Origin: Nematostella vectensis
Taxonomy: Eukaryota > Cnidaria > Anthozoa > Actiniaria > Edwardsiidae
NCBI RefSeq assembly: GCF_932526225.1
Contig: NC_064043.1
Location: forward strand, 6,687,501-6,751,500
DNA: 64,000 nucleotides
Reading direction: 5' to 3'
Shown here: piece after piece, positions 1-11,326 of the stretch
Layout: each line of letters opens with the position of its first letter
Numbering within the stretch: position 1 is the first letter of the stretch
The notes under the pieces: generated by a model
The model's input: the letters and a program-made list of their open reading frames with translations, nothing else
Databases searched by the model: none
Told to the model about the DNA's origin: nothing
Translations under genes and position numbers: made by a program

Positions 1-2377
1 CCCTCCTCTTTGTTTGGAAGTTCTTGAGGTGAGCAGTAGAAGGTATCTGGCTCAAACAGAATGCTGGGGAAAAGGGTTTAAAACAAAGCAAAAAGTAAAC
101 ATACAAATCATCACAAGTGGAAGTTTTTTTTTGGAATAAGTATATACCACATGAATAGTTATAGATAGTTATCAATTATGTACCACATAAATACACATTT
201 AGCACCCTGGACGCTTATTTAATTTTTAGAGTCAAAAGGGCACTAATTAAAAACAGGGAGCTTATTCACGATTTAGCTTTATATGAGTTCACTGTGAATC
301 AGTAGCTTGTGACTAAAATCCTTTTGTTTGTTCTTTTTTAGAGGAAGGGAGCATATTTTTTGGGAACCTATTAATGGGGCATTTATTTGAAATTTTGCAG
401 TCAGGATGCTTATTGGAAGCTGGGCACTTATACAAACATTCATGGTGTTTATACTACAGTATAAAGAATGCAAACCTCCTTTCTTTCCCATTCCATTGCT
501 TGAATCTCAAGTTTGCAACTGCCTCGTCGTCTTCGCTGTACCATAACTCCTTGGATAGAGGGGGCCTCATGTATGGAACATATTCTTCATCTCCTATGAT
601 CAACACCTACATTTGATAATAATACACAAAATTAGCATGGAATTGTACTCCTAGAAGGCAATGTTGTTTGAAGATTATTAAGTACTACTTGACCAATGGT
701 CAAGTTGCACATACATTTTCAAATTAAAGCGGAGTGAATTTGTTACATGTTACATCGTGTAATTGAAGCTTTTAAAAAACTCTACTAACACTTATATTTT
801 ATCCAAAAATTTGAGAAAATTTTGAGAAAATTTCTTTTCTTCACCTTATTTTCATGAATTTTTAAAAATCACGAAATGCAGAAAATTAGGGTGACACAAA
901 AATAAATTGTAACAAGAGATTCAACAATGATGTACTGTATACAACAAGTTTTACAATACCTTAGCAGTGGGATCAGCCTTTCTAATGGCTCTGTATGCTG
1001 CGAATGATGCTGTTCCTCCGCCAACAAGAATGTAAGGTACACTCTCTGGGATGGCAGGGAGGGTCGGGATGACTGGCTCATCCGCTACCGCCCCCTCAGC
1101 AGCAGGCTCCTCCTCTGTTACAGCCTTATCTGTAGTCTCAGCTACAGCAGGAGAGTCTTCAGCCTAAAAATAAAATAGAAAAAATTTAAAAAAATAAAAA
1201 ACTGTAAATCGATAGTTTTCAATACTGATTTATTATAACTGTTTTTAGAGTAATCATTTTTAGTTTTTTTTAAAACATGGGAAATTCTCTCATCAATAAG
1301 AGGTAAATTTGTGAGCTGGATAAGCGGAGATTGGTGCAATAGCCACTGAGGACACTGGCCCATGGAAACATTTTCAGTGACAGTGCTTAATACACACTAA
1401 CTCATGCTAATGACTGAAAACCGCATTGAGCAGTTCATATCTACACACTGACAAGCAAAGTCAGTTTGCACTATGCAGATACTCAACATTTCATTTTATT
1501 TCATTTCAGCTATAATGTGTGCAAATAATGTACTTACAGCTTTTCCTGCCTTATTCTCATCAGTGGCAGTACTCTTCTTTATACCAACAGAGAGGACTCC
1601 ACTGTAAATACCCTGTCAACCCAAAAGTAAATACCCAAGTTAGTACATGAAAAAGACACAGATGATCAAATACCCAGTCCCAAAGCAACATTTCTTTGAA
1701 ATTCAATGTAATACAACATTGGCCATCTTATTCTTAATTGACTTCTAGGGGCAGATTACTTTTAAATTTTTTTCTTGGGGATGACTGGGGGATTTCAGCG
1801 CATTATCATTTTTGGGGGTGGGGGTGAGGGAGTATTGGGTGTTTAACCCATAATTTTATTTTTATATGTAATACTTTGCAATTTCAGGAGAAAAAGGAGA
1901 AATTTGGTAGTTTCATAAGAAAGTCGGGAGTTGCTTGTATATGCACTTGATTGTATATGCTATTATATTTTAGTTCATTGAAAAAAGGTGCAATTAAAAA
2001 CTAATACAAATGATTTGCTGTTAGTTACCAGTGCTTTAATATTGAAAAAAAAAGGTAAGTGGTGGCATTCGTTTACATCAACTCGTGCATTCCGCGTAGT
2101 GCTTATAGCATAATAGAGTTGTGTTATAAGACAATGGAATATAAGTTATGGTACTAATGTTATAACGGGGGTAATAACTCACCCAGACAAGCGTGCCTCC
2201 AAGCAAGCCTACGCCGAGAGCAAGGAATAAATTCTCCTGGTTATCATACCCGCCTTTCTGATGAATGCTACTAAATCTCCGTATAGTAGGCCGTCCCTGC
2301 AACCTTAACACAGGTCTCAACCTGGCCAATCGGGCCAGAGAGGGCCGCAGAAAGCGACTACATGACGACAAAGACAT
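1..2377 (-). CDS. AIFM1: Apoptosis-inducing factor 1, mitochondrial (5' part, runs off the window)
   Basis: AIF is a FAD-dependent NADH oxidoreductase of the mitochondrial intermembrane space, anchored in the inner membrane; it supports respiratory-complex assembly and moves to the nucleus in caspase-independent death. Exons in transcript order are 2183-2377, 1538-1612, 960-1163, 476-606 and 1-63 (open at the window edge). All junctions are GT-AG and the phases agree (65, 25 and 68 codons, then 43 codons plus two bases completed by the next exon). Exon 1 starts [10 protein letters not shown] and is an Arg-rich targeting peptide followed by a hydrophobic anchor ([16 protein letters not shown]). 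Exon 3 carries the dinucleotide-binding motif [16 protein letters not shown]. Exon 4 carries [11 protein letters not shown] and FKQWNGKER, hallmarks of AIF. The start has A at -3. The catalytic C-terminal part lies beyond position 1. Family knowledge: human AIFM1 shows the same order of segments. Confidence 0.93.
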
Positions 2378-3037
2378 GATGATGACTATCGTGTGAAAAC
2401 CACACGTGAAAAAGAAATAATTTTCGATGGGCATGAGAGAGATGCCGCGGCCGCTGAATCGCGGGCGCCACACAGCAACCCCGAATACTCTGAAATGCGA
2501 CTAAGGGCCAACGCTTACCTTGCCTCGGAGACTGTCATAATTGTGATAATTGAACCTTTGAAGAAACATCACATGCTAGCACATTTTGACATTTTTACCA
2601 GTGACTCTTCCTAGTTTAGCCAACCGAAAGCATTGTTAAAGAAACAAAAAAATGTTTGTTGACATGATGTGTATGTGTTCTCTGGTAGTGTTGAGTCGTA
2701 TTTTTTATTGTTATGCGATCCTTCATGCGTTGAAGGCGCAATGCTTTTATGAATTTATTTGATAAAATTATCTGGTTTTAATTCCTTTTTCTTTTACAAC
2801 ATTTTTTTCCAGACAGTGCTCGCGATACTCTCACTTATTAAACATAGCTCTCACATCTGCGGTATCGTCTATGCTTCCGTCCACCAACCATGAAACAACA
2901 AAATAATACATACACTCCTGAACTTACAAAATCTAAGTTTATAATTATTCACACCAGTTTTACTTAGTTCCATATATTAAAAACAGTTTAATATTAGAGG
3001 CATGCACATCTTGCAACCCTTTAGCTTTCACTGGGGC

Positions 3038-4440
3038 TCATTCCTCCTGGTCGTACTTCATTGGCCACGCTTCTGAGTGGAATCCATAGTTCATGTGGAA
3101 AACACCAAGCTTCAGACACTGAAATGGAAATGATTGAGATGAATATAGAGTTATAAAAGTGCGGAGGGGATGGGGGGGGGGGATTTCCTTTTACTGTAAT
3201 TCAAAAGGGCTTCACTCTACACCCCATGGTATATAAATGGTATATAAACGACCTTGAAACCCCTGCAAAGCTGATGTAGGTTAGCTATTGTATATCGATC
3301 AAAATGGTTTAGTAATTCAGTGTCTTGGGATCCAGAGGCCGCCTTACTGATTCCTGCTAATTCAAAAGTGGTTTCAGTGTACGTTTTTATAGTTACTCAA
3401 GGACGGAAATGAGAAATGAGTATGTACGTTTTTATAGTTACACAAGGACGGAAATGAGTTTACAATGCTAGTAGAGTGAGTGTTACTTGGAGAAAGCAGA
3501 TACCACAAATTCATAAGATTTCATTTTGACATTTGTAACAGTTCGATTAATGCATTGCAGACCATAATGTCATGCTATGAATTTAAAGGATGTGTGTCAA
3601 AACAGATATCATATTTGTTTACGTTGTACATCGTTATATATGATGATCGAATGATGAGCGCTGTGCCATGATATTCTAAATAAAAGCATTCCCCCAAATT
3701 GAATGAACTTTGTTCCTTACTCGCTGTAACACGATGTAGTATTTTCTTATTAGCAAGTGTCTTTCTTATTTTTAGCGTTTGCGTTTATCATTGTCATTCT
3801 ACAAAATAACTTTCTTTCAAACAAGTTGAATTTCAAATGTTTATTCTTAATGAATTGATAAATAGTGTGATTTACATCTGTTTTCTTTAAATGTAGCCCA
3901 TGATAGTGAAGAGTGCAGGGGAAGTAGATTGTCGTGATAATTACACAAGCTTAGCCTGCACCCGGAACTAAAAATTCGCGCGAGTGATAACATCGCGTGT
4001 CATAGATCATATTAGCATAAACTCAAACAAGAAACACTAGACTCCGGTAAAACTGTTTAAAAACGTTAGAATAAGCCGAAATATACTCGTACATGGACAT
4101 GAATGAGTAACCTCTTTATGCGAAATAACAGAAATACATTTTGAAATAATTCGAATTGAAACGGAAACTTTGTATGTCACATGTTTTGATGTCGGCGTCT
4201 TTAGTGCTTTCTGTAACATAGTTCTGGCGCGTTTTTACTTACTACGCTAATCATAGTTCCCGCAGCCACTAGTCCAATGGCCATGGCCATGTTTTCCTCG
4301 GGTGTGGATGGTCGCTTTCTCTGAGTGTAGAAAATCCCTCGTCGGTTTAACAACATCGAAGGACGAAGAGTCTGTTTTCCGAGAAAGGCGTTTTGACCAG
4401 CCAAAACACGCGAGAATCGCGCTGCACTTTGAAAAAACAT
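3038..4440 (-). CDS. Small mitochondrial single-pass membrane protein A (two exons, 92 aa)
   Basis: Exon 1 is 4243-4440 (66 codons) and exon 2 is 3038-3118 (26 codons plus TGA); the donor is GTAAGT and the acceptor TTTCAG, both phase 0. The product begins MFFQSAARFSRVLAG, an Arg-rich, acid-free leader typical of mitochondrial import. It continues with IFYTQRKRPSTPEENMAM, then one membrane segment (MAIGLVAAGTMISVCLKLGV), and ends in a short polar tail (SEAWPMKYDQEE). The FYTQRKRP..T.EEN core recurs in the gene at 6581-7263, so this is a real family. Size, leader and a single helix fit a small respiratory-chain subunit. A COX8-like protein is the nearest thing I can think of, but the C-terminal motif of COX8 is not evident, so no symbol is given. 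Confidence 0.7.
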
Positions 4441-6580
4441 GGTGTTACTTCCTCGGTGATAGTTTTGTTAAAAACTTGATGTGAAGTTCGAGGGGCTGGA
4501 GGTGGAACAAGCAAGGATTACGGTGCTATGTTTCTAAGTGTGAATATGTCGAGTTATTCATCGGCAAGACGTGCAAATGGGCACGTTTTCGCATCCCTTG
4601 TCTGCGCGCGTTAAATTATGCGCTAGTGAAATCTTTAGTCTGCGCACTGCACTTAAGCGATAAGTGTCCTTGGTATTTTTAGCACACGTTTGCTATTCAA
4701 CCAAACACAAAAATGCAAGAAAAACAGGGAGGTTTTCGTGTGTTTTCACAAAGATCATGGAGTTTGCTTGTACAGCATATAAAGTCTTGACCTTTTATGG
4801 AGTAACAAGACTCATTGGACATATCTTATTATTTGCCGGTGCTCACTTGACATCGTATAGAAATTAGACTCTTGATCCTCTACATGATATATTTGCTATT
4901 TGTTTTGGTTTCAAGTCTAGCGTGAAGCATTCTGGGAGAGCTAAAGGAGAGAGGGTGTTTTTTATGCGCAAACCATGTTGCGCAGCATATTATTTATTAA
5001 TACCGACTTCCAGCTCGCTTCTGAGAGCCCGCAGAAAAGGAGCCATACGATTGGCAGCCATACGATTTTGCGGCTTTAAAGATATGCCGAAAAAATTAAG
5101 ATAAAAGGCCACTCTCGGATCCAAATCATGTGGGGCTCCAAGAATGGAAATCAGACACTCCTTTGTCATTGTTTACATTTGAAAATAAAACTTTAACGAT
5201 ATTTAATTGAGAGTATTTCAGCTATTCGCTCGAGTTAATCGATGGAAGCTTTGTGAGAATCGATATTGCGCGTGAGCGACCTGTCGACTCTCCCGCATTA
5301 GGCGGGAGTCTCAAGATTTTGGACCCCTTCTCCCGCTCTCGCCCGCGTTGAGCACAAAATTTCCCGCTTTTTAGCGATTTTTATCGCTTCCGAAAAATTA
5401 TTTTATAGAAAATCGTCATTTTGCCTATTAATTTCTTTTGAAATATTTAAAGCAATATTTCCATTGTGTAGTTCAATTTACCTAACGCCCTCGTGAAATC
5501 TATAAATGGATCTGTTCGCGAGAGTTTTCTATACGTCTGCGAGGTTATACGCACCTCTCACCCCCCTAAAAATGAATATACCCACCCTCCCCCCCCCCCT
5601 AAAAAAGCCTTGAGATTTTCGGATGTTGACAGGTATGCCTGAGCGTAAAATCAGGGTACAAGTGATAGGGATGCTCGTCGGGAGATTCGAAAAATACCCC
5701 TAAGATTCCAAGCTTGGGCAACTTTCTTTTTTTGATAACGCGCGGGCTTATCTTTCGAGAAGGTACAGCTTTTTTTTTGCAAAATCTAGAGAGCGCAAAA
5801 TTTAGTAGTCATACGGGAGATTGTAAAAGCTGCCATGACAACGACTCATTTGTTTCATCTAACCAGACTTCTCCCCAGTTTTAACATATTTTTTGGTTAA
5901 AACAGAGAAACCCAGATCATGACCCCTAAGGCGCTGTTGTACATTGTATGTCACGCGAAGTAAACATGTAGGCTGTGACCGTCATAATGACGATGCATTT
6001 TTTCGACCGCTTGGCTCGGGACCTCGAGGAGAGTTGACAAAAATATTCAAGACCAAGCTGTCTTACTTCAAGATTTATCTTTAAGATTAGCTCTTCGCTT
6101 GGAAGGAATTAGATTTTTCTGAAAGGTGTACAGTATTGAGAGTGTGTGTGTGTGTGTGTGTGTGGGGTGGGGGGGGGGGGGGGGGGGGTTGGGGGAAAGA
6201 AGATCAAGTAGGTATACTTTTTCTCGAAAATATTTCTTTATTACAACGCAAATGTATCGTTATATATTCACGATTACTGTGGCTCTGATCTATGTATACA
6301 TCTGATATAAACTTCTCTTCGTAAAACACTGAAAATAATAATAACAACAACATTACTACATCACTCATCCAAAAATTTGAGACCATTTTCGATTTTCTTC
6401 GCACCTACCTTGATAATGCCAATAATTGTACATCACGTCTATCTAGTCGGAGCTTTTGTAGGAAAGATCGAAGGTTCCCATCTTTGCACACTAAAACACA
6501 AGCAAATCATTTCAAATATTTGCATAAGTGATGATCACGCAGGCTCACAGAGTCTCGAGATAGAATAGCGCGCGTTCTGT
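4441..6580. other. Intergenic DNA without supported genes
   Basis: No ORF here has recognisable domains or good splice context. It contains a small hairpin at 5288-5310 (CTCCCGC / GCGGGAG arms), a C-rich run near 5590 and the TG/G tract at 6140-6190. Short ORFs on both strands look random. Confidence 0.5.
6140..6195. repeat. (TG)n followed by poly-G tract
   Basis: About 12 TG dinucleotides run into an almost unbroken G tract of more than 20 bases. It is a simple-sequence repeat that is prone to slippage and to assembly error. Confidence 0.9.
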
Positions 6581-7263
6581 TCAAGTAAAAACCCCAGCCG
6601 TTTTTAAACTCTAAGATATCTGTTTTCGTGATAAGTTTGTTTTACTATGATGGCATCTTGTCACCTAAAGTAATTAAAGTATTAACCAATTTACACTGTT
6701 TCCACCACATGAGGACATAGCTTGATTGTACCGCGTCTTCTATAGATCTAGCTTAGAAAAATAAATGCCATAGGTTCATAATCCGGTATTTATGTACCAA
6801 TAATATTAAACAGGATATATTCAGGTATATATTCTGGACCTCACGTTGTGTTATCAAAACATATCAAGACTTCCACTTCCTTGTGTTAAACATCGCGGCA
6901 AAATAACGCCTTGGTGTAACGCCGTGCTATTATATTCTTACGATAGTTGCGTTATATGTCGACCATGTATGAAAGTAATAGATAAACATTCTTATTGATA
7001 TATAGAGATACTTTTAAAACACTACTACTCTTTAAAAAAAAAAAAAAAAAAAAAACACAACAACTTACCACTGCAACAGAAAGGAAAAAAGTTCCCAGGC
7101 CTACCCACATAGTAACATTTTCTTCTGTTGTAGCCGGTCTTTTTCGTTGTGTGTAGAAGACAGTACGATTCCCAACTCTCTGCAAAGGCTGTCTGGTCAG
7201 TATAGTCCGTGCGGCGGCGGAAACATGGGGTCTAATAGCTCTCGTAGCGACTTGCATTAACAT
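6581..7263 (-). CDS. Small mitochondrial single-pass membrane protein B (paralogue of A, ~74 aa)
   Basis: Exon 1 is 7069-7263 (65 codons) and ends at a GTAAGT donor in phase 0. It encodes an Arg-rich leader (MLMQVATRAIRPHV), the core VFYTQRKRPATTEENVTM shared with protein A, and a hydrophobic helix (WVGLGTFFLSVAV). I place exon 2 at 6581-6610 after a CTTAG acceptor; it reads SLKTAGVFT and stop, which aligns with CLKLGVFHMN at the start of exon 2 of protein A. That resemblance is the main support for so short an exon. The intron carries a 20-plus A run (plus strand) just after the donor. Protein B lacks the polar tail of A. The function is unknown; it is probably an inner-membrane protein. Exon 1 is secure, exon 2 less so. 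Confidence 0.6.
7030..7055. repeat. Poly-A tract inside an intron
   Basis: A run of more than 20 A on the plus strand lies within the intron of the minus-strand small membrane-protein gene. Confidence 0.9.
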
Positions 7264-7585
7264 TTTGTTTTGATAAATGACTCAAAACGCGAGCAGAAAC
7301 TGGGAATGTGTAATTCTACGTAACCAAACTTGAAGGGTCTTGTCTGGGTTATGAGTCGTGAGATTCTGCACGTCGCGGATTGGGGTTATAATGTATTCAT
7401 AGCTATGACACACAAGCCTTCTTGACAAGTTTTGTTTTCGTTGACAGTGGGAAGTGGTTGTCAAAAATAAATGAAACATCGTAACACAATCGTGGACGTA
7501 ACGAATCATGAAAGTCACGAGAAGCGACTCAATTGGTCACGCGGCTGCGCAAACTGTAAATTTTCCTCAAAATCATGGAAACTAT

Positions 7586-7845
7586 CAGCCTAGTCCCAGG
7601 CGTTCTTATCGGGTTTCCTGTGGTTTGGTTTCCATCGGGGGAGATCCCCAAATCCCCGAACAAATATCTAAGTCGTGAGGTCGATGCGTAGGCAAGGTAA
7701 AATCAGGGACCGTTTTGAGAAATCAGGGACTTTTTGGGCGAATTTCACTAGGCGTTCTGTGGGTGAGCTCGTTCCAGCCCCCAGGCTACCTCACGGTTTA
7801 TCTCTGAGCACAGGAAACCCGGTAAGAACGCCTAGGACTAGGCTG
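7586..7845. mobile_element. 260-bp MITE with 9-bp target-site duplication
   Basis: The terminal inverted repeats begin CAGCCTAGTCC and continue through GGCGTTCTTA and GGGTTTCCTGTG; about 37 bp match with two mismatches. The element is flanked on both sides by GGAAACTAT (7577-7585 and 7846-7854), a direct 9-bp duplication. There is no coding capacity. A 9-bp duplication suggests a Mutator-like mobiliser; an 8-bp hAT-type duplication plus one chance base is the alternative. Confidence 0.85.
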
Positions 7846-7859
7846 GGAAACTATAATTT

Positions 7860-8135
7860 ACTGTCGAATCCGTTGTATCGCGACGCCGGATTTTCAAAAC
7901 ATCGATTTTTTTTGTCTTTTGGGATTTTCTAAGCCAATCAGATTCTTGCCATCTCTCGCCTATTGCAGTTGCCTGGCTTTCTGTCGAGACACTGTCTGGT
8001 TCTCGTCTAGAGGATAGCCAGGGAAGTGCACAAAGCGAGACTCTGATTGGCTCAGAATGGTTTTACTGACGGAACAGAAAACCAAAGCAAATCGTGTTTT
8101 AAAAACGCGGGTCGTGATACAAGGGATTCGACAGT
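7860..8135. mobile_element. 276-bp fold-back element
   Basis: The ends are inverted copies starting ACTGTCGAATCC.TTGTATC.CGAC, and imperfect pairing continues inward: GCCAATCAGA near 7935 pairs with TCTGATTGGC near 8043, and TGCCTGGCT pairs with AGCCAGGGA. The whole element can therefore fold into one long hairpin. It starts 15 bases after the previous MITE. No clean target-site duplication is seen, so the exact borders are approximate. Confidence 0.75.
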
Positions 8136-8432
8136 TATTGTAGTTATCATACTATATAATAGTAATATAATCAATATGCCAACTAAATAAAAGCCCATAA
8201 TAAGAAAAACCTAAGGTTAATCGTCAATTAGGATTCGAATTTAACGGTGGGAGCTGGATACTGTTATACTGTTAAAAGCAACCTACACACAGTTTAGTGT
8301 TTATGAATTACGTTTAACATTTAATAACAAAAAATAAGACAAAAAGGAGTCACTTTGAAGGAAAAGTTCCTTTATTATCCCGAGGAGGGGGGGGCTTGAG
8401 GATTTTAATAAAAGTAAGGGCTAAAATTATTT

Positions 8433-8455
8433 GCCCCCCCCCCCCCCCCCCCCCT
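8433..8455. repeat. Poly-C tract
   Basis: A run of about 20 C. It is simple sequence upstream of the folate-receptor-like gene. Confidence 0.9.
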
Positions 8456-8780
8456 TCAGGAGGAACAAGATTTTCCATGAATTTCAATTATAAAACGCTT
8501 CGTCTGCCGAAAACCAGTTCTCAAAATACTGGATACCTGTTGTTATACCGGACTGGGTTACCTGTGTGTTATGTAACAGACACGTGCGTGCAACCGTTCC
8601 TGATAAGCAAAGCAAAGGTCGAATGGTGGTGCATTATTCCTATTTTAAAACAATTACAAGGTGGGAATACATCTTAATCTATTTCATATGATGTTGTTAT
8701 GTTATGCACTGTCCTTTGCTCGAGTAAATCTGCCGTGCAAACTCAATTTATTGTTTTTTTTCGCACAGAGATCTTTGATC

Positions 8781-9563
8781 ATGGCGCCTCTCGTGATCCT
8801 TGCGACAGCCATAATGGCACTGTCTGCCGTGTGTTATGCAGTCACAGACAAGCAAGTCAACGACTTTCTCAACGTCTGTATCGACTCAAAGCATCATAAG
8901 GAAAAACCAGGCCCAGAGGTGGATTATTTTCACCATTGCACTCCATGGATAGATCATGCATGCTGTAAATCAAATACAACTAAACACATCGAAAGTGATG
9001 GCACAATCACCCTGTATCGAATGCGATGGGATCAATGCCCCCAGAAGCGAGCAATGTCAGCTAAGTGTAAGAGATTCTTTGAAATGGATACCTGCTTCTA
9101 CGAATGCTCGCCTTATTTGAGGCCATGGATCGAAGTTGACCCCCACTCCAAAGTAACAAGAAGGGAGAGGTTTACGAATGTACCCCTATGTTCATCGGAT
9201 TGTGATGCCTGGTTTGAAGCGTGTAAGTTTGATTATACCTGCTCTAACAACTGGGGAGACATGGAAACATGGAACTGGACCAAAAACGGCAACGACTGTA
9301 AGATGGAGTGCAAAACCTTCAAGGATTACTTTGGAAGCCCAGCAAATTTCTGCAATAGGCTCTTTAATTATTCATTTAAATATACATCAGGCAAAGCTGG
9401 GGAGGATTGCATGGTACTCTGGCCAAATGGTACCAATTCCAGATTAAATAGTCAGGTTGCTAGAAAATATGCCAGGAAGGAACTTTCAGTTTCTCAGAGT
9501 GATGTCTTAAGGCCTAGGTTTGCCATAGTTATTCTTGCTTTTCTGCTTTTTGCTCAATTGTGA
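8781..9563 (+). CDS. Folate receptor / riboflavin-binding family protein (260 aa, GPI-anchor type)
   Basis: The family binds folate or related vitamins at the cell surface for uptake. The chosen start (ATCATGG, A at -3 and G at +4) opens a signal peptide, MAPLVILATAIMALSAVCYA. The mature part has the family hallmarks LNVCIDSKHHKEKPGPE, PWIDHACC, DTCFYECSP, RRERFTNVPLCSSDC, WNWTKNGNDC and VARKYARKE, with cysteine spacing as in vertebrate FOLR proteins. A C-terminal hydrophobic tail (FAIVILAFLLFAQL) after a polar spacer fits a GPI-anchoring signal. Coding is in one exon; an acceptor-like TTTTTTTCGCACAG lies just upstream (to 8768), suggesting an intron in the 5' UTR. Vertebrate FOLR genes have several coding exons. 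The ligand cannot be told from sequence. A polyadenylation signal candidate lies at 9775. Confidence 0.93.
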   Translation: MAPLVILATAIMALSAVCYAVTDKQVNDFLNVCIDSKHHKEKPGPEVDYFHHCTPWIDHACCKSNTTKHIESDGTITLYRMRWDQCPQKRAMSAKCKRFFEMDTCFYECSPYLRPWIEVDPHSKVTRRERFTNVPLCSSDCDAWFEACKFDYTCSNNWGDMETWNWTKNGNDCKMECKTFKDYFGSPANFCNRLFNYSFKYTSGKAGEDCMVLWPNGTNSRLNSQVARKYARKELSVSQSDVLRPRFAIVILAFLLFAQL

Positions 9564-9774
9564 GCTCTTATTAGGTGAAACTGATATACCATGCTCTCAC
9601 ATAGGATGTTTTGTCTTGTTTTGTCTGTTATTTTATCAAATGTCAAAGGTCTTTTGACTTCTGCTCGAAATTCTGTTACTACTGAGCAAGGCTTCTACTG
9701 ATTACATATGCTCAAACAAAGGAAAATGCAGAGACATAATATTTTGTTTTCAAAAATCAGGGAAGCTATAAAAA

Positions 9775-9780
9775 AATAAA
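9775..9780 (+). terminator. Candidate polyadenylation signal AATAAA
   Basis: AATAAA lies about 210 bases after the stop of the folate-receptor-like gene and is the first canonical signal downstream of it. Use of this site is inferred. Confidence 0.4.
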
Positions 9781-9988
9781 CTTTTGAGGGTAGAGGGGTT
9801 AAATGCTATACACTGCTACACAACACACATAAAAAAGGCCTCTCAGGTTAGTGAGTCAAGTACACAGTTGGATCTTTTGTGTGGTTTACATTTTTTATTA
9901 TACATATGTGTTTGTAGAAGTAATTTAAGTTTAAAAAATGAAGAGCCGGCAGCCAAAGGGGAATCTGATAAAAGCAAATAAGAGAAAA

Positions 9989-10501
9989 TTACTTACTCAA
10001 TGGGTGAACATCGACCCCCCTCAAAATCAAAGGTTTAAGGCCTGCAATACTATGGAGAGCAAAACCAAATGTTTAATGCACACATATCACTTTTGATTGT
10101 TTTATTATTATTATATACAGAACAGCTTATATATAAAACAATATTTTAGCTGGTATTTATAACAGGGGATGCACTTGAATTAAAAAAAAATTGCTTTGTA
10201 GTTATAATGCTCATATGCTTATCTACAATACACAGGAAAAACATCAGTAGGTGGTCCTAAGAGGTACTGTTTTTGCCCTCGACACCATGTAAAATTTTCA
10301 AATATATAATAACAAACATCGATTACATGGCACACAAGGACTTAACATTCCTAGAAATTTGTAAAAAAAACATAAGTTCCAGTTATCAATTTCATTATTC
10401 CTTAAACCTGCACTACAATCCTTTAATTTCCTTATTCATATTTACCAATCCAAGGGATGGGCCCATTTTCTTAACAGACGATCATCCTGGTCTCCATCAT
10501 C
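9989..10501 (-). CDS. Possible 3' exons of an unrecognised minus-strand gene
   Basis: Two segments splice in frame. Segment 10446-10501 follows a CTACAG acceptor, reads DDGDQDDRLLRKWAHPLD plus two bases, and ends at GTAAAT. Segment 10049 down to 9989 follows CTCTCCATAG, completes a Cys codon and reads IAGLKPLILRGVDVHPLSK before TAA. Another open stretch on the same strand, 10737-10588, reads through NEWLTHGFLGATLFEQKIHK and ends at a stop, but it does not join these in phase. No family is recognised and no start exon was found. This could be chance. Confidence 0.25.
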
Positions 10502-11326
10502 CTGTAGTATTTGTGTTTTTATTCTAAAATTTCAGGGTAAGGGTGATCCACTATCAACACAATCCCTTTTTTTTTTGGAGGGGGGGTAATTATTTTTCCT
10601 CAGTATTATTTGGAAGGCCCAGGCTTTGCCTGTATTTCTCTGAAAACTTTGCATTTATTTTGTGTATTTTTTGTTCAAAAAGGGTTGCACCCAAGAATCC
10701 ATGTGTCAACCATTCATTAATAACGCGAAAGGCTAAATCAAGATCAAAGCAGTAAATGTTTAAAGGCACATAAACAAGAATACTACAACCTTTTTAACCT
10801 GGATTATTTTTTATTCTTGCCTAGGGTATTTATTGATACCCAAAAGGCATTGTGGTTACAACACAAGGACTCTGAGTGCAACCTTATTTGAAATAGGTGT
10901 AGCAGAATCTTATTATACTCTCATAATGAAATTTGTCCAAAACTTGCTTAAAAATGCATTCTCATGAGCAGGATTATTTTTTAACAGAAATATTCTTTAT
11001 TATGTTGAAGTCTCCTCAAGAGAAAGTTTACATCACACGTCACCTATCTTTTCCTTCAGTAAGATATTAGTTAAGCAAATTTAGTTCAAAGAACTAAAAA
11101 TTGCATGTCCCAGTATCAAACTGACTTAGCAGCAGATGAGGTATTTAATGACTTAATCCTAGTTTCTTGACAAAAGATGATAATGAAATTATCAATCATC
11201 TTTGCTACAGAATGTGGTTCACTCTATTTTTCCTCTCCACAATGGCTGAATTACTGTCTGTACAAAATGTACTTTTTTTTGCAGGACAGATAACACAATG
11301 TTTATCCACATCAGCTCGGGCATCCT

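Noticed and set aside
5280-5320. CTCCCGC/GCGGGAG hairpin as a bacterial-type terminator
   Set aside because: The arms are short and the context is eukaryotic and intergenic; it has no terminator role here.
9850-9995. Additional minus-strand exon (SPLAAGSSFFKLKLLLQ) after the 9989-10049 segment
   Set aside because: It would require an intron of only about 30 bases, too short to be spliced.
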